From JACDAV01 sp964626755 (GTDB lineage: Bacteria > Chloroflexota > Limnocylindria > Limnocylindrales > CSP1-4): 64,000 bases of DNA. Position 1 is the stretch's first letter; every line of letters starts with the position of its first letter. This document shows positions 8,970 to 17,730 of this stretch, piece after piece. The DNA lies in the NCBI GenBank assembly GCA_964626755.1, contig CAZVGO010000014.1, positions 1 through 64,000 on the forward strand. The letters run 5' to 3'. The position numbers and the translations under genes are program-made. The notes under the pieces were generated by a model that was not told the origin of the DNA, did no database searches, and saw only the letters and a list, made by a program, of their open reading frames with translations.

Positions 8970-10049
8970 TCAGGAGATCGTCAGGACCGGCTGCTCGTCC
9001 CGGCTGGCAGCGCGAACGCTCATCCGGGCGGCGACGATCTGGGCGAGCGCCGTGAGCGACAGGGCCGCCGGCCCGGGTTCGCGCTGCGCGACCGCCGGCA
9101 CGCCGACGTCCGCCCCCTGGCGGACCGTGACGTCGAGCGGGATCCCCGCGAGGTACTCGATCCCGTGCTGCTGAGCGAAGCGCTCGCCGCCGCCGCGGCC
9201 GAAGATCTCGGTGGCCTCGCCGCAGTGACTGCAGACGAAGCTGGTCATGTTCTCGACGATCCCGATGACCGGCACGCTCATCCGCTTGAGCATCGCCAGG
9301 GCCTTGGACACGTCCGCCAGGGCGACCTCCTGGGGCGTCGTGACGAGGACCGTGCCGCTGATCGGCACCGCCTGGGCAAGGGTGAGCTGGGCGTCGGACG
9401 TGCCCGGCGGCAGGTCGATCACGAGATAGTCGAGCTCGCCCCAGTCGACGTCGCGGAGGAACTGCTGAATCGCGCCGCCGACGAGCGGACCCCGCCACAC
9501 GATCGGCTGGCCCTCCGGCACGAAGAACTGGATCGAGATGACCTTGACCCCGTAGCGCTCGAGCGGCGTGATCTTGTTGCTCTCGCTCGCCTTGGGCTGA
9601 CCCTCGATCCCCATCATCAGCGGGATGTTCGGCCCGGTGATGTCCGCGTCGAGGAGACCCACGGACGCGCCGGACTGGGCGAGGGCCACGGCCAGGTTGA
9701 CGCTGACGGTGCTCTTCCCCACTCCGCCCTTGCCGGACGCGACGGCGATGATGTTCTTGACCCCGGGGACCAGCTGCTGGGGCTGCTGCGGTGCCGCCCG
9801 GCGGACCATCGCGCCCCAGCTGATGTCGATCGCCTCGACGCCGAGCGGCTGGAGCACCTTTCGAACGTTCGTCTCGATCTCGTCCTTGAGCGGGCAGGCC
9901 GGCGTTGTCAGCTCGATCGTGAACGCCACGGCCGACCCGTCGATCTTGAGGTCCTTGATCATGTTCCGGGTCACGAGGTCGCCGCCCAGCTCCGGCTCCT
10001 GAACCTGCCGGAGAGCGTCGTAGATCGCGTCGTTCGTGAGCGTGGTCAT
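8970..10049 (-). CDS. mrp: Mrp/ApbC family iron-sulfur cluster carrier ATPase
   Basis: A scaffold or carrier that binds an Fe-S cluster at a dimer interface and delivers it to apoproteins. Residues ~1-80 form a MIP18/DUF59 domain (VQEPELGGDLV...). The P-loop NTPase follows, with deviant Walker A SGKGGVGKST near residue 107, DADITGPN, and VIDLPPGTSDAQ as Walker B/switch. The metal-binding CSHC is near residue 275. The 359-residue length and domain order are typical. The two CO dehydrogenases and other Fe-S enzymes encoded here would be plausible clients, but that is inference. Confidence 0.93.
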   Translation of the reverse strand: MTTLTNDAIYDALRQVQEPELGGDLVTRNMIKDLKIDGSAVAFTIELTTPACPLKDEIETNVRKVLQPLGVEAIDISWGAMVRRAAPQQPQQLVPGVKNIIAVASGKGGVGKSTVSVNLAVALAQSGASVGLLDADITGPNIPLMMGIEGQPKASESNKITPLERYGVKVISIQFFVPEGQPIVWRGPLVGGAIQQFLRDVDWGELDYLVIDLPPGTSDAQLTLAQAVPISGTVLVTTPQEVALADVSKALAMLKRMSVPVIGIVENMTSFVCSHCGEATEIFGRGGGERFAQQHGIEYLAGIPLDVTVRQGADVGVPAVAQREPGPAALSLTALAQIVAARMSVRAASRDEQPVLTIS

Positions 10050-10123
10050 CGGACTGGACGGTCCTCGCAGGGGCTTCTGACGGTCGGGGCGTCGATATCG
10101 TACCCCGGATCTGCGACGGCCCT

Positions 10124-10152
10124 TTGACAGCCCCCTGTGAGCGGCCTACTGT
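10124..10152 (+). promoter_or_regulatory. Promoter of the polyamine transport operon
   Basis: TTGACA (10124-10129), a 17-bp spacer and TACTGT (10147-10152) form a near-consensus housekeeping promoter. Transcription would begin near 10159, leaving a ~48-nt leader before potA. The divergent mrp gene starts ~75 bp away. Confidence 0.75.
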
Positions 10153-10206
10153 TCGGCGACCCGCCCGTTCGGAGAGGGGCGTCTCGACGCAGGAGTGGGG
10201 AGAAAC

Positions 10207-11346
10207 GTGCCCGTCGTCGACGTCCGACTCGTCCAGGTCGTCAAGCGCTTCGGTGACTTCCTCGCCGTCGACCACATCGATCTCGAGGTCCAGGACGGCG
10301 AGTTCTTCAGCCTCCTCGGACCGTCCGGCTGCGGCAAGACGACCACGCTCCGGATGATCGGCGGATTCGAGGAGCCGACGTCCGGCCTGATCGAGCTCCA
10401 GGGCAAGGACGTCACGTGGCAGCCGCCCTACCGGCGCAACGTCAACACCGTCTTCCAGAACTACGCGCTCTTCCCCCACCTGTCGATCTACGACAACGTC
10501 GCGTTCGGGCTGCGCCGGAAGCGGGTCAGGAACGCGGAGGTGAAGCGTCGAGTGACCGAGATCCTCGAGCTCGTCGAGCTCCCCGGCTACGAACGGCGCA
10601 AGCCGAGCCAGCTGTCGGGCGGCCAGGCCCAGCGCGTGGCCCTTGCCCGGGCGCTCATCAACCGGCCGGCCGTCCTCCTGCTCGACGAGCCGCTCGGCGC
10701 CCTCGACCTGAAGCTCCGCAAGCAGATGCAGGTCGAGCTGAAGCGGATCCAGCAGGAGGTCGGGATCACGTTCATCTACGTGACCCACGACCAGGAAGAG
10801 GCGATGACGATGTCCGACCGGATCGCAGTGATGAACCGCGGCCGGTACGAGCAGCTGGGCGACCCGGAGAGCCTCTACGAGCGCCCGACGACGCGCTTCG
10901 TCGCCGGCTTCCTCGGGATCAGCAACCTCCTCCCCGGGCGGCTCGAGGGCGCTGCCGGATCGGACGACCGGTACGCGGTCCTGCGTCTCGCGGACGACAC
11001 CGCGGTTCGCGTCCCGCGCGGCCAGACGAACGGCCACGCGTCGATCGAGGTCGGCGTTCGACCCGAGAAGATCCGGATGCACTCGGTCGACTCGCAGGTC
11101 CCGGCCGCGTCGAACCAGCTCGCCGGGAGAGTCCGGGACGCGTCGTACCTCGGCGTGTCGACCCAATACATCGTCGAGACTCGTGACGGCAAGTTGATCA
11201 CCGTCTACGAGCAGAACGTGGAGCGCACCGTCCATGGCTCGCTCCACCGACCCGGGGAGGAGGTCCGGCTGAGCTGGTCACCGGACCACTCGTTCGCAGT
11301 CCGGACCGAGCCGGGCCCCACGGAGGAGGCGCTCGCGGCGGGCTGA
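10207..11346 (+). CDS. potA: Spermidine/putrescine-type ABC transporter ATP-binding protein
   Basis: ATPase of a type I importer. Walker A GPSGCGKTT, the Q-loop in VFQNYALFPH, signature LSGGQAQRVALARAL, Walker B LLLDEPLGALD and the H-loop VTHDQEEA are all present. The C-terminal TOBE domain covers roughly the last 120 residues (GVRPEKIRM). An upstream in-frame GTG at 10195 exists, but the GTG at 10207 has GGGGAG 4 nt before it and gives the usual N-terminus. First gene of potA-potD-potB-potC-aminotransferase, driven by the promoter at 10124. Confidence 0.93.
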   Translation: MPVVDVRLVQVVKRFGDFLAVDHIDLEVQDGEFFSLLGPSGCGKTTTLRMIGGFEEPTSGLIELQGKDVTWQPPYRRNVNTVFQNYALFPHLSIYDNVAFGLRRKRVRNAEVKRRVTEILELVELPGYERRKPSQLSGGQAQRVALARALINRPAVLLLDEPLGALDLKLRKQMQVELKRIQQEVGITFIYVTHDQEEAMTMSDRIAVMNRGRYEQLGDPESLYERPTTRFVAGFLGISNLLPGRLEGAAGSDDRYAVLRLADDTAVRVPRGQTNGHASIEVGVRPEKIRMHSVDSQVPAASNQLAGRVRDASYLGVSTQYIVETRDGKLITVYEQNVERTVHGSLHRPGEEVRLSWSPDHSFAVRTEPGPTEEALAAG

Positions 11347-11370
11347 CCGCAGCGGGCGCGAAGGAGAGCA

Positions 11371-12588
11371 ATGAACGACCTGCCGAAGCACATCGTCCAG
11401 TCCGCGCTCACGAGGCGCCGGTTCATCCAGGGCTCGGCCATTGCCGGGTTCTCGGCGTTCCTTGCCGCGTGCGGCACTCAGGGCACCGGCAGCGCCGGGC
11501 CCGCCGAGACAGCCACTCCGTCCGGGAGCGCACCGCCAGCCTCCGCCACTCCGAAGCCCTCGCCATCCGCAGAGCTCGTCTTTGCCAACTGGCCGCTCTA
11601 CATCGACACGGACGACAACGACGAGACGAAGCACAAGACGCTCGAGGACTTCACCGCGAAGTACGGGACACAAGTCGAGTACTCCGAGGTGATCAACGAC
11701 AACAACGAGTTCTTCGGCACGCTCCGGGCACCGCTCGAGGCCGGCCAGGACACCGGCTGGGACATCGTCGTCCTTACCCAGTGGATGGCGGCGAGGCTCG
11801 TCCGTCTCGGCTGGCTGGAGAAGATCGACAAGGCCAACGTCCCCAACTACGTGGCCAACCTCGAGGACGTGTACAAGGCCCCGGACTTCGACCCCGCGAA
11901 CGACTACCACGCGCCGTGGCAGGGCGGGATGACCGGGCTCGGCTTCGACACCGCGGTCACCGGCGCCCTGACGAGCTCGGCCGCCCTGTGGGATCCGAAG
12001 TGGGCCGGTCGGGTGACGTTCCTGTCGGAGATGCGCGACACGATGGGCATCACGCTCCAGAAGCTCGGCCACGACCCGAGCCAGGTGACGAGCGCTCAAT
12101 TCGACGAGGCGATCGACGAGATCCAGAAGGCACTCGACGCGGACATCATCCGCGCGTTCACCGGCAACGAGTACGCCGAGGACCTCGTCTCGGGCAACGT
12201 CGTCCTGGCGATGGCCTGGTCCGGCGACATCATCCAGAAGAAGCTCGAGAAGGAAACCCTCGAGTGGCAGGCCCCGGACGAGGGTGGCTCGCTGTGGTAC
12301 GACAACATGCTCATCCCGAAGGGCGCCGCCCACAAGTACACCGCCGAGCTGATGATCGATTTCGTGTACGACCCGGTGATCGCCGCCCAGATCGAGGCGT
12401 GGGTGAACTACATCTGCCCGGTCAAGGGCGCCCAGGCTGAGCTCGCGAAGATCGACGCGGACCTCGCCGCCAACCCGCTGATCTTCCCGACGCCGGAGAT
12501 CCTCGCCAAGGTCAAGCGGTTCAAGTCGCTCACCGAAGCGGAGGAGCGCGAGTTCGACGACAAGTTCTCCGAGCTCATCGGGGTCTAG
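11371..12588 (+). CDS. potD: Polyamine-type substrate-binding lipoprotein
   Basis: Captures the substrate outside the membrane for the PotABC importer. The N-terminus has a twin-arginine signal (TRRRFIQGSA) followed by the lipobox LAAC with Cys at about residue 30. It is probably exported folded by Tat and lipidated. A Pro/Ser/Ala linker leads into a periplasmic-binding fold (LVFANWPLYID..., WDIVVLTQWM, NYICPVKGA). Length 405. Located between the ATPase and permease genes with 24 and 6 nt gaps. The ligand class (putrescine, spermidine or another amine) cannot be fixed from sequence. Confidence 0.9.
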   Translation: MNDLPKHIVQSALTRRRFIQGSAIAGFSAFLAACGTQGTGSAGPAETATPSGSAPPASATPKPSPSAELVFANWPLYIDTDDNDETKHKTLEDFTAKYGTQVEYSEVINDNNEFFGTLRAPLEAGQDTGWDIVVLTQWMAARLVRLGWLEKIDKANVPNYVANLEDVYKAPDFDPANDYHAPWQGGMTGLGFDTAVTGALTSSAALWDPKWAGRVTFLSEMRDTMGITLQKLGHDPSQVTSAQFDEAIDEIQKALDADIIRAFTGNEYAEDLVSGNVVLAMAWSGDIIQKKLEKETLEWQAPDEGGSLWYDNMLIPKGAAHKYTAELMIDFVYDPVIAAQIEAWVNYICPVKGAQAELAKIDADLAANPLIFPTPEILAKVKRFKSLTEAEEREFDDKFSELIGV

Positions 12589-12594
12589 TCGGGC

Positions 12595-13611
12595 ATGGGG
12601 GCTTTGCTCCGACGCCATCGGGGGCTGATCCCCTTTCTGCTGCTCGGGCCGGGCATGCTGTGGCTGCTCGTCTTCTATGCCTACCCGGCCGTCCAGATGT
12701 TCATCAGCTCGTTCTGGTCCGGGACGCTGGAAACCGGGTTCAGCTTCTCGCTGGACAACTGGACGACGTATCCGGCGGCGATCGACCGCTACGGCGAGCA
12801 GTTCGGGCGATCCATCGCCTTCGCCGGCGCGGCCACGATCCTCGCGTTCCTCGTCGGGTTCCCGCTCGCCTACGCGATCGCGTTCCGGGGCGGCCGATAC
12901 AAGGCGCTCTTGCTGTTCCTCGTGATCGCGCCGTTCTTCACGAGCTTCCTCCTCCGGACGTTCAGCTGGAAGATCATCCTCGGCGACGACGGGATCGTCC
13001 TCGGTCCGCTCAAGGAAGTGGGCGTGTTCGACTCCGCCTTCCGCGTGCTCGCCACGCCGATCGCGGTCGTCTCCGGGATCACCTACAACTTCCTGCCGTT
13101 CATGACCCTCCCGATCTACGTCGCCCTCGAGAAGCTCGACAAGCGGCTCATCGAGGCGGCGCAGGACCTCTACGCGGGCCCGTGGCGACCGGGCGGCACG
13201 ATCGCGGGCGCGACCTTCGGGGCCGGCACGTTCGCCCTGCTCGCCTCGATCTTCAACTTCGACGTCCTCGTGTTCGCGCTCTTCGGCGGGGTCGCCGGGG
13301 CGGTCGTCGGGACGCTCTTCCTGTCCGAGGCGTTCGTCCGGGTCACGCTACCGCTGGCGCTGCCCGGCATCTTCGCCGGGACGCTCCTCACGTTCATCCC
13401 GGCGATGGGCGACTACGTCAACGCGGCCCTCCTCGGGAACCCGACAACGAACATGATCGGGAACGTCATCCAGAGCCGGTTCCTGACGAACGCGGACTAC
13501 CCGACGGCTGCCGCCCTGAGCTTCGTGCTCATGGCGGCGATCCTCGTTGCCGTGGCGGCATACGCCCGGCTCCTCGGGACAGAGAGCCTGACCACCGGTC
13601 GGGGCGTGTGA
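12595..13611 (+). CDS. potB: Polyamine-type ABC permease with a hydrophobic insertion in the EAA loop
   Basis: Inner-membrane subunit with six expected transmembrane helices and an additional hydrophobic hairpin. The EAA motif, which docks onto the ATPase, begins normally as EAAQDLYAGP (187-196). It is then interrupted by ~50 residues of Gly/Ala-rich hydrophobic sequence before resuming as RVTLPLALPGIFAG (249-262). Its partner PotC has an uninterrupted motif. The reading frame is intact and downstream residues (MGDYVNAALLG) are well conserved, so this is not a frameshift. Gaps of 6 and 1 nt to its neighbours show a tight operon. Confidence 0.9.
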   Translation: MGALLRRHRGLIPFLLLGPGMLWLLVFYAYPAVQMFISSFWSGTLETGFSFSLDNWTTYPAAIDRYGEQFGRSIAFAGAATILAFLVGFPLAYAIAFRGGRYKALLLFLVIAPFFTSFLLRTFSWKIILGDDGIVLGPLKEVGVFDSAFRVLATPIAVVSGITYNFLPFMTLPIYVALEKLDKRLIEAAQDLYAGPWRPGGTIAGATFGAGTFALLASIFNFDVLVFALFGGVAGAVVGTLFLSEAFVRVTLPLALPGIFAGTLLTFIPAMGDYVNAALLGNPTTNMIGNVIQSRFLTNADYPTAAALSFVLMAAILVAVAAYARLLGTESLTTGRGV

Positions 13612-13612
13612 C

Positions 13613-14497
13613 ATGGTGACCACCGCGACAACGGACATGCTCGCCGCTCCCCGTCCGTCGCTCCTCGACCGCGTCGCGCGGGCCGTCGACCGCTACGTGC
13701 TGTTCGTCTTCACCGGCCTCGCGATCGTGTACCTGATGCTGCCGGTTGCGGTCATGGCCCTGTTCAGCTTCAACGACCCGGTGGGCCGGAGCAACGTCGC
13801 CTGGCGTGCCTTCACCCTCGACGCGTGGCTCTCGCCGTTCGGAGTCCCCGGTCTCGAGGACGCGGTCTGGACGAGCCTCCGGATCGCCTTCATCTCGACG
13901 ATCGTCGCGACGGCGCTCGGAACGCTCATCGCCCTCGCGCTCGTCCGCTACCGGTTCCGCGGCAGCGGCACGGCCAACCTGCTGATCTTCCTGCCGATGG
14001 CCACCCCGGAGATCATCCTGGGCGCGTCGCTGCTGACGATGTTCGTCGCGCTCGGCCAGGCGCCGTTCTTCCCGCTCAACGAGCTGACGATCCTCATCGC
14101 CCACATCATGTTCAACATCAGCTTCGTCGTCGTGACCGTCCGCGCGCGCCTCGCGGGCTTCGATCGCAACCTCGAGGAGGCGGCGATGGACCTCGGGGCG
14201 AACGAGTGGACGACCTTCTGGAAGGTCACGTTTCCGCTGATCCTGCCCGGGGTCCTGGCGGCGGCGATGCTCGCGTTCAGCCTCTCGATCGACGACTTCG
14301 TGATCACGAACTTCACAGCCGGCCGGACGGTCACGTTCCCGATGTTCATCTGGGGGGCGCAGCGGATCGGCATCCCGCCGCAGGTCAACGTCATCGGTAC
14401 GCTGATCTTCCTGGTGGCCGTCGGGACCGTGGCGATCTCCACGCTCCTCCAATCGCGGAACGCCCGGCGCGCGGCTCGGCTGCGCCCGACGGTCTGA
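13613..14497 (+). CDS. potC: Polyamine-type ABC transporter permease PotC
   Basis: 294-residue permease with six predicted helices and a canonical EAA loop (EEAAMDLGANEWTTFWKVTF). It forms the transmembrane channel with PotB. Conserved family residues such as SLSIDDFVITNFTAG follow the EAA loop. It begins 1 nt after potB stops and is followed 22 nt later by the aminotransferase, indicating a single transcript. Confidence 0.92.
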   Translation: MVTTATTDMLAAPRPSLLDRVARAVDRYVLFVFTGLAIVYLMLPVAVMALFSFNDPVGRSNVAWRAFTLDAWLSPFGVPGLEDAVWTSLRIAFISTIVATALGTLIALALVRYRFRGSGTANLLIFLPMATPEIILGASLLTMFVALGQAPFFPLNELTILIAHIMFNISFVVVTVRARLAGFDRNLEEAAMDLGANEWTTFWKVTFPLILPGVLAAAMLAFSLSIDDFVITNFTAGRTVTFPMFIWGAQRIGIPPQVNVIGTLIFLVAVGTVAISTLLQSRNARRAARLRPTV

Positions 14498-14519
14498 CGC
14501 GGGAGAATGCCACCACGAC

Positions 14520-15872
14520 ATGAGGCGCCCGATGGTTGACACGGCTTCCGCGCAGTCCGCCGCCCGGAGCCGCGCCGGCCCGGCCCTCCCCGATCGGAGC
14601 GTCGTGCCACCGCTCTGGGGCCGGATCACGAACCTCGTCGCCGACCACGGCGAGGGGTCGTGGCTCGTCACGATGGACGGGGAGCGCTACCTCGACTACA
14701 GCTCGGGGATCGGCGTCGTCAACACCGGCCATGCCCACCCCCGGGTCGTCGCGGCGATCCAGACGCAGGCGGCGAAGCTCCTCCACGGCCAGCAGAACAT
14801 CGTCTACCACGAGCCCGGGCTCCGGCTCTACGAACGGCTGACGCGGCTGCTGCCGGGCGACGGGTGGGGCGCGTTCCTCTCGAACTCCGGGGCGGAGGCG
14901 ATCGAGGCCGCGGTGAAGCTCGCCCGGGTCGCCACGGGCCGGCCCGTCATCCTCGCGTTCCGCGGCGGGTTCCACGGCCGGACCGCTCAGACGATGGCGC
15001 TGACGACCGCGAAGGACGTTTACCGCGCCGCGTTCGAGCCGCTGCCCGGGTCCGTGTATCACACCCCGTTTCCGTACTGCTACCGGGCGGCGGGTGGCGC
15101 ACACGCCCCGGACGCGAACTGCACGTGTGACTGGGAGGCGCAGCTCGACCTGCTCTTCCACCAGGTGATCTATCCCGATCGGGTGGCCGCGATCGTGGTC
15201 GAGCCGGTCCTCGGCGAGGGCGGCTACGTCGTCCCGCCGCCGACGTTCCTCCCGCGCCTCCGCGAGATCACCCGGCAGCACGGGATTCTCCTCGTCGCCG
15301 ACGAGGTGCAGACCGGGTTCGGGCGGACCGGCGAGATGTTCGCCGTCCGACACTGGGACGTCGAGCCGGACATCCTCGTCATGGCGAAGGGCATCGCGTC
15401 CGGGCTCCCGTTGTCAGGGATCCTCGCGAAGCGGGCGCTGCTCGACAAGCTTCAGCCGGGCACCCACGGCGGGACGTACGGCGGCAACGTCGTCGCCTGC
15501 GCCGCGGCGAACGCCACGCTCGACGTGATCGAGGACGAGGGTCTCGTGGCGAACGCGCGCGAGCGCGGGCGGCAGTTGATCGCCGGCCTTCGGTCGATCG
15601 CACCTCGTCACCCGGCGATCGGCGACGTCCGTGGGCTCGGCTGCATGGTGGGCCTCGAGTTCGTCCGGCCCGGCGAGGGCGACGGCCGCGTCCCCGACAC
15701 TGACACGGCGAAGCGCGTGCTCGCGGCGGCCCTCGAGCGCCACCTCATCGTGCTCACCGCCGGGACTTACGTGAACGTCGTCCGAATCATTCCGCCGCTC
15801 GTGACAACCGCCGACGAGGTCGACCAGGCGCTGGCAATCCTCGGCGAGTCGCTCACCGCGGCCGGTGCCTGA
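14520..15872 (+). CDS. gabT: Class III PLP aminotransferase (4-aminobutyrate/diamine type)
   Basis: Transfers an omega-amino group to a 2-oxo acid, as in degradation of putrescine or GABA. Family features: LDYSSGIGVVNTGHAHP, SNSGAEAIEAAVKLAR, VADEVQTGFGRTG with the PLP-ring Asp, and the Schiff-base lysine in VMAKGIASGLPLSG. The 450 residues are normal. As last gene of the pot operon it probably processes the imported amine or its product. The exact substrate is open: GABA, putrescine and beta-alanine aminotransferases share these motifs. An in-frame ATG at 14532 is an alternative start. Confidence 0.87.
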   Translation: MRRPMVDTASAQSAARSRAGPALPDRSVVPPLWGRITNLVADHGEGSWLVTMDGERYLDYSSGIGVVNTGHAHPRVVAAIQTQAAKLLHGQQNIVYHEPGLRLYERLTRLLPGDGWGAFLSNSGAEAIEAAVKLARVATGRPVILAFRGGFHGRTAQTMALTTAKDVYRAAFEPLPGSVYHTPFPYCYRAAGGAHAPDANCTCDWEAQLDLLFHQVIYPDRVAAIVVEPVLGEGGYVVPPPTFLPRLREITRQHGILLVADEVQTGFGRTGEMFAVRHWDVEPDILVMAKGIASGLPLSGILAKRALLDKLQPGTHGGTYGGNVVACAAANATLDVIEDEGLVANARERGRQLIAGLRSIAPRHPAIGDVRGLGCMVGLEFVRPGEGDGRVPDTDTAKRVLAAALERHLIVLTAGTYVNVVRIIPPLVTTADEVDQALAILGESLTAAGA

Positions 15873-16293
15873 CGCGGCCAGGCTTGCGCCGCTGCCGGCG
15901 GACGTCAGGGGCCGGCTCGAGCACTTCCTGGGCCGCGTCGAGCGGCTCCGGATCGAGGACCTGCCGATGTTCGCCGCGAGGCCCCTCGACGAGCAGGCAT
16001 ATGCCCGCGCCGCCGATCAGGCGCGAGCCGTCTCCGTCGAGCGGCGACGGGAGAGCGTGCTGAAGGCGATCCAGGGCGACGTCGGCGACTGGCTCGGGCG
16101 GCTGTACAGCGCCCAGCAGTTCTACCCGGAGTGGACGGGCACGGCGTGGGGCAAGAGCAGCGGCAGCGCAGAGGACCGGGTACGCCTTCGACGCTCTTTG
16201 TTCGACGCCATCAGCGCAATCGTCCTGTGGGACGCATTGGACGACGCAGACCGCGACGAGCTGGTAGGACCGTGGGCGGCTCTCGTCGAGTAG
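15865..16293 (+). CDS. Hypothetical protein downstream of the aminotransferase
   Basis: A 142-residue soluble protein from a GTG at 15865, overlapping the aminotransferase stop by 8 nt. It is helical, with no membrane segment or signal peptide. It contains LPMFAARPLDEQAYARAADQ and the Trp-rich stretch FYPEWTGTAWGKSSG. I recognise no family. Overlap on both sides (the next gene starts inside it) suggests it is translated with the pot operon. Confidence 0.6.
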   Translation: MPDAARLAPLPADVRGRLEHFLGRVERLRIEDLPMFAARPLDEQAYARAADQARAVSVERRRESVLKAIQGDVGDWLGRLYSAQQFYPEWTGTAWGKSSGSAEDRVRLRRSLFDAISAIVLWDALDDADRDELVGPWAALVE

Positions 16294-16883
16294 CGACGGC
16301 CGACGAGGTCGTCGTCGTCCCGGCCACGCCGGATCGCTGGGACGACGTCGTCCAGGTGCTCGGCGGCAACGGCGACCGGGGCTGTTGGTGCCAGGCCCCG
16401 CGCGGGTTCGCGAGCAGCTGGAATTCCGAACGCGGGGTCCGGCGCGACCTCCTCCGTTCCCAGCTCGAGGAGGACCCGCCGGCCGGCATGCTCGCCTACG
16501 TCGACGGCGAGGTCGCCGGCTGGTGCGGCTTCGGCGTGCGTCCGCGGCTGCCGCGCCTCGAGCGCTCACGGACGATCCCGAAGGTCGACAACAAGCCCGT
16601 GTGGGCGATCCTCTGCTTCAACATCCGTGTCGGCTTCCGCAGGCGCGGCGTCGCGAGCGCACTGCTCGACGGAGTGATCGACCTGGCCCGCCGCTCGGGC
16701 GCGCCGGGAGTCGAGGCCTATCCGATCGACCCCGAAGGGGGGCGCGTCGACACCAGTTTCGGCTACGTCGGCCTCACCCCGTGGTTCGAGGAGCGCGGAT
16801 TCCGTCGCGTCGTCGAGACGGCCGCCCGGAGCGACCGCAAGCCGCGCATCCTCATGCGCCTGGACCTCATCAGTCCCCGATGA
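16272..16883 (+). CDS. GNAT family N-acetyltransferase
   Basis: Acyl-CoA-dependent N-acyltransferase of unknown substrate. The frame is open further upstream, but a GTG at 16272 with AGGA just before it gives a sensible N-terminus (203 residues) and a 22-nt overlap with the preceding gene. Features: GCWCQAPRGF near residue 38, and the acetyl-CoA loop RRRGVASALLDG. The homologue at 39061-39675 shares the C-x-C start and the DNKPVW-type strand, so the two are paralogues. The 3' end overlaps the convergent phosphatase gene by 14 nt. Confidence 0.82.
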   Translation: MGGSRRVATADEVVVVPATPDRWDDVVQVLGGNGDRGCWCQAPRGFASSWNSERGVRRDLLRSQLEEDPPAGMLAYVDGEVAGWCGFGVRPRLPRLERSRTIPKVDNKPVWAILCFNIRVGFRRRGVASALLDGVIDLARRSGAPGVEAYPIDPEGGRVDTSFGYVGLTPWFEERGFRRVVETAARSDRKPRILMRLDLISPR

Positions 16884-17730
16884 GCCTGTTTCGGATTTCG
16901 TCGTGGAGATGTCCGTTCGTCGCGAGGAACGTCCCGCTGTCGATCCGGCGACGGCCCTCGAGGTCGGTGACCCGGCCGCCGGCCTCCTCGACGAGGAGCG
17001 TCGGAGCGGCCGCGTCCCAGGGGGAGAGGTCGATCTCGAGCATCGCCTCGGCCGCGCCCTCGGCGGTCAGCGCATAGCCCCAGAAGTCGCCGAAGCCCCG
17101 CTCCCGCCACACCGCATCCAGCAACGCGGGGAAGCCGGGCACCCGGCCGGACGCGACGATGTCCCGGCCCGAGCCGTACAACACCTGCGCGTCGGCGAGC
17201 GCCGTGACCCGCGAGGTCCGGATCCGGCGCGGCGCCGCCCCGACCGCGCCCGCCGCCCCGGCCCCCCACGCGCCGCCGCCCCGCCACGCCCACCATCGCT
17301 CGCGCATGGCCGGAGCGGACAGGACGGCCGCCTGGAGCTCACCGTCGCGCTCGACCGCGAGGAGCGTCCCGAACAGCGGCACGCCACGGATGAAGTTATG
17401 GGTCCCGTCGATCGGGTCGACGTACCAGCGGACCGACGCCTCGCCGGACTCCGTCCCGAGCTCCTCCCCGACGAGCCCGTGATCCGGATGAGCGGCCGCG
17501 ATCCGCTCGCGGATGGCCCGCTCGATGGACGTGTCCGCGACGGTGACGAACGAGCGATCCGGCTTCGTCTCGATGACGAGGTCCCGCCGGAAGTGCGACA
17601 GCGCGATGGTGTCCGCTTCGTCGCACACCGCGAGCGCGAGATCCACCCAGCCGCGCAGCTCGGCGTCCGTGCCGCGCCGGAGCGACGCCGACCAGTCGGG
17701 CCCGAACGCCGGCCCGGACGTCGTGCTCAT
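16870..17730 (-). CDS. Inositol-monophosphatase-family phosphatase (histidinol-phosphatase-like)
   Basis: Mg-dependent phosphomonoesterase. Family motifs are complete: GEELG with the metal Glu, YVDPIDGTHNFIRG (metal-binding DPIDGT), and SPWDAAAPTLLVEEAGG near the C-terminus. 286 residues from the ATG at 17730, which overlaps the stop of the flavoprotein gene (ATGA), so the pair is an operon. In the family the substrate can be histidinol phosphate, inositol phosphate or PAP. Pairing with a dimethylglycine-type dehydrogenase suggests a phosphorylated substrate in amine catabolism, but this is inference. Confidence 0.87.
   Translation of the reverse strand: MSTTSGPAFGPDWSASLRRGTDAELRGWVDLALAVCDEADTIALSHFRRDLVIETKPDRSFVTVADTSIERAIRERIAAAHPDHGLVGEELGTESGEASVRWYVDPIDGTHNFIRGVPLFGTLLAVERDGELQAAVLSAPAMRERWWAWRGGGAWGAGAAGAVGAAPRRIRTSRVTALADAQVLYGSGRDIVASGRVPGFPALLDAVWRERGFGDFWGYALTAEGAAEAMLEIDLSPWDAAAPTLLVEEAGGRVTDLEGRRRIDSGTFLATNGHLHDEIRNRLIGD

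Noticed and set aside
8374..11247. Minus-strand open frame of 957 codons over mrp and potA
   Set aside because: Antisense to, or out of frame with, well-supported genes and lacking any recognisable domain.
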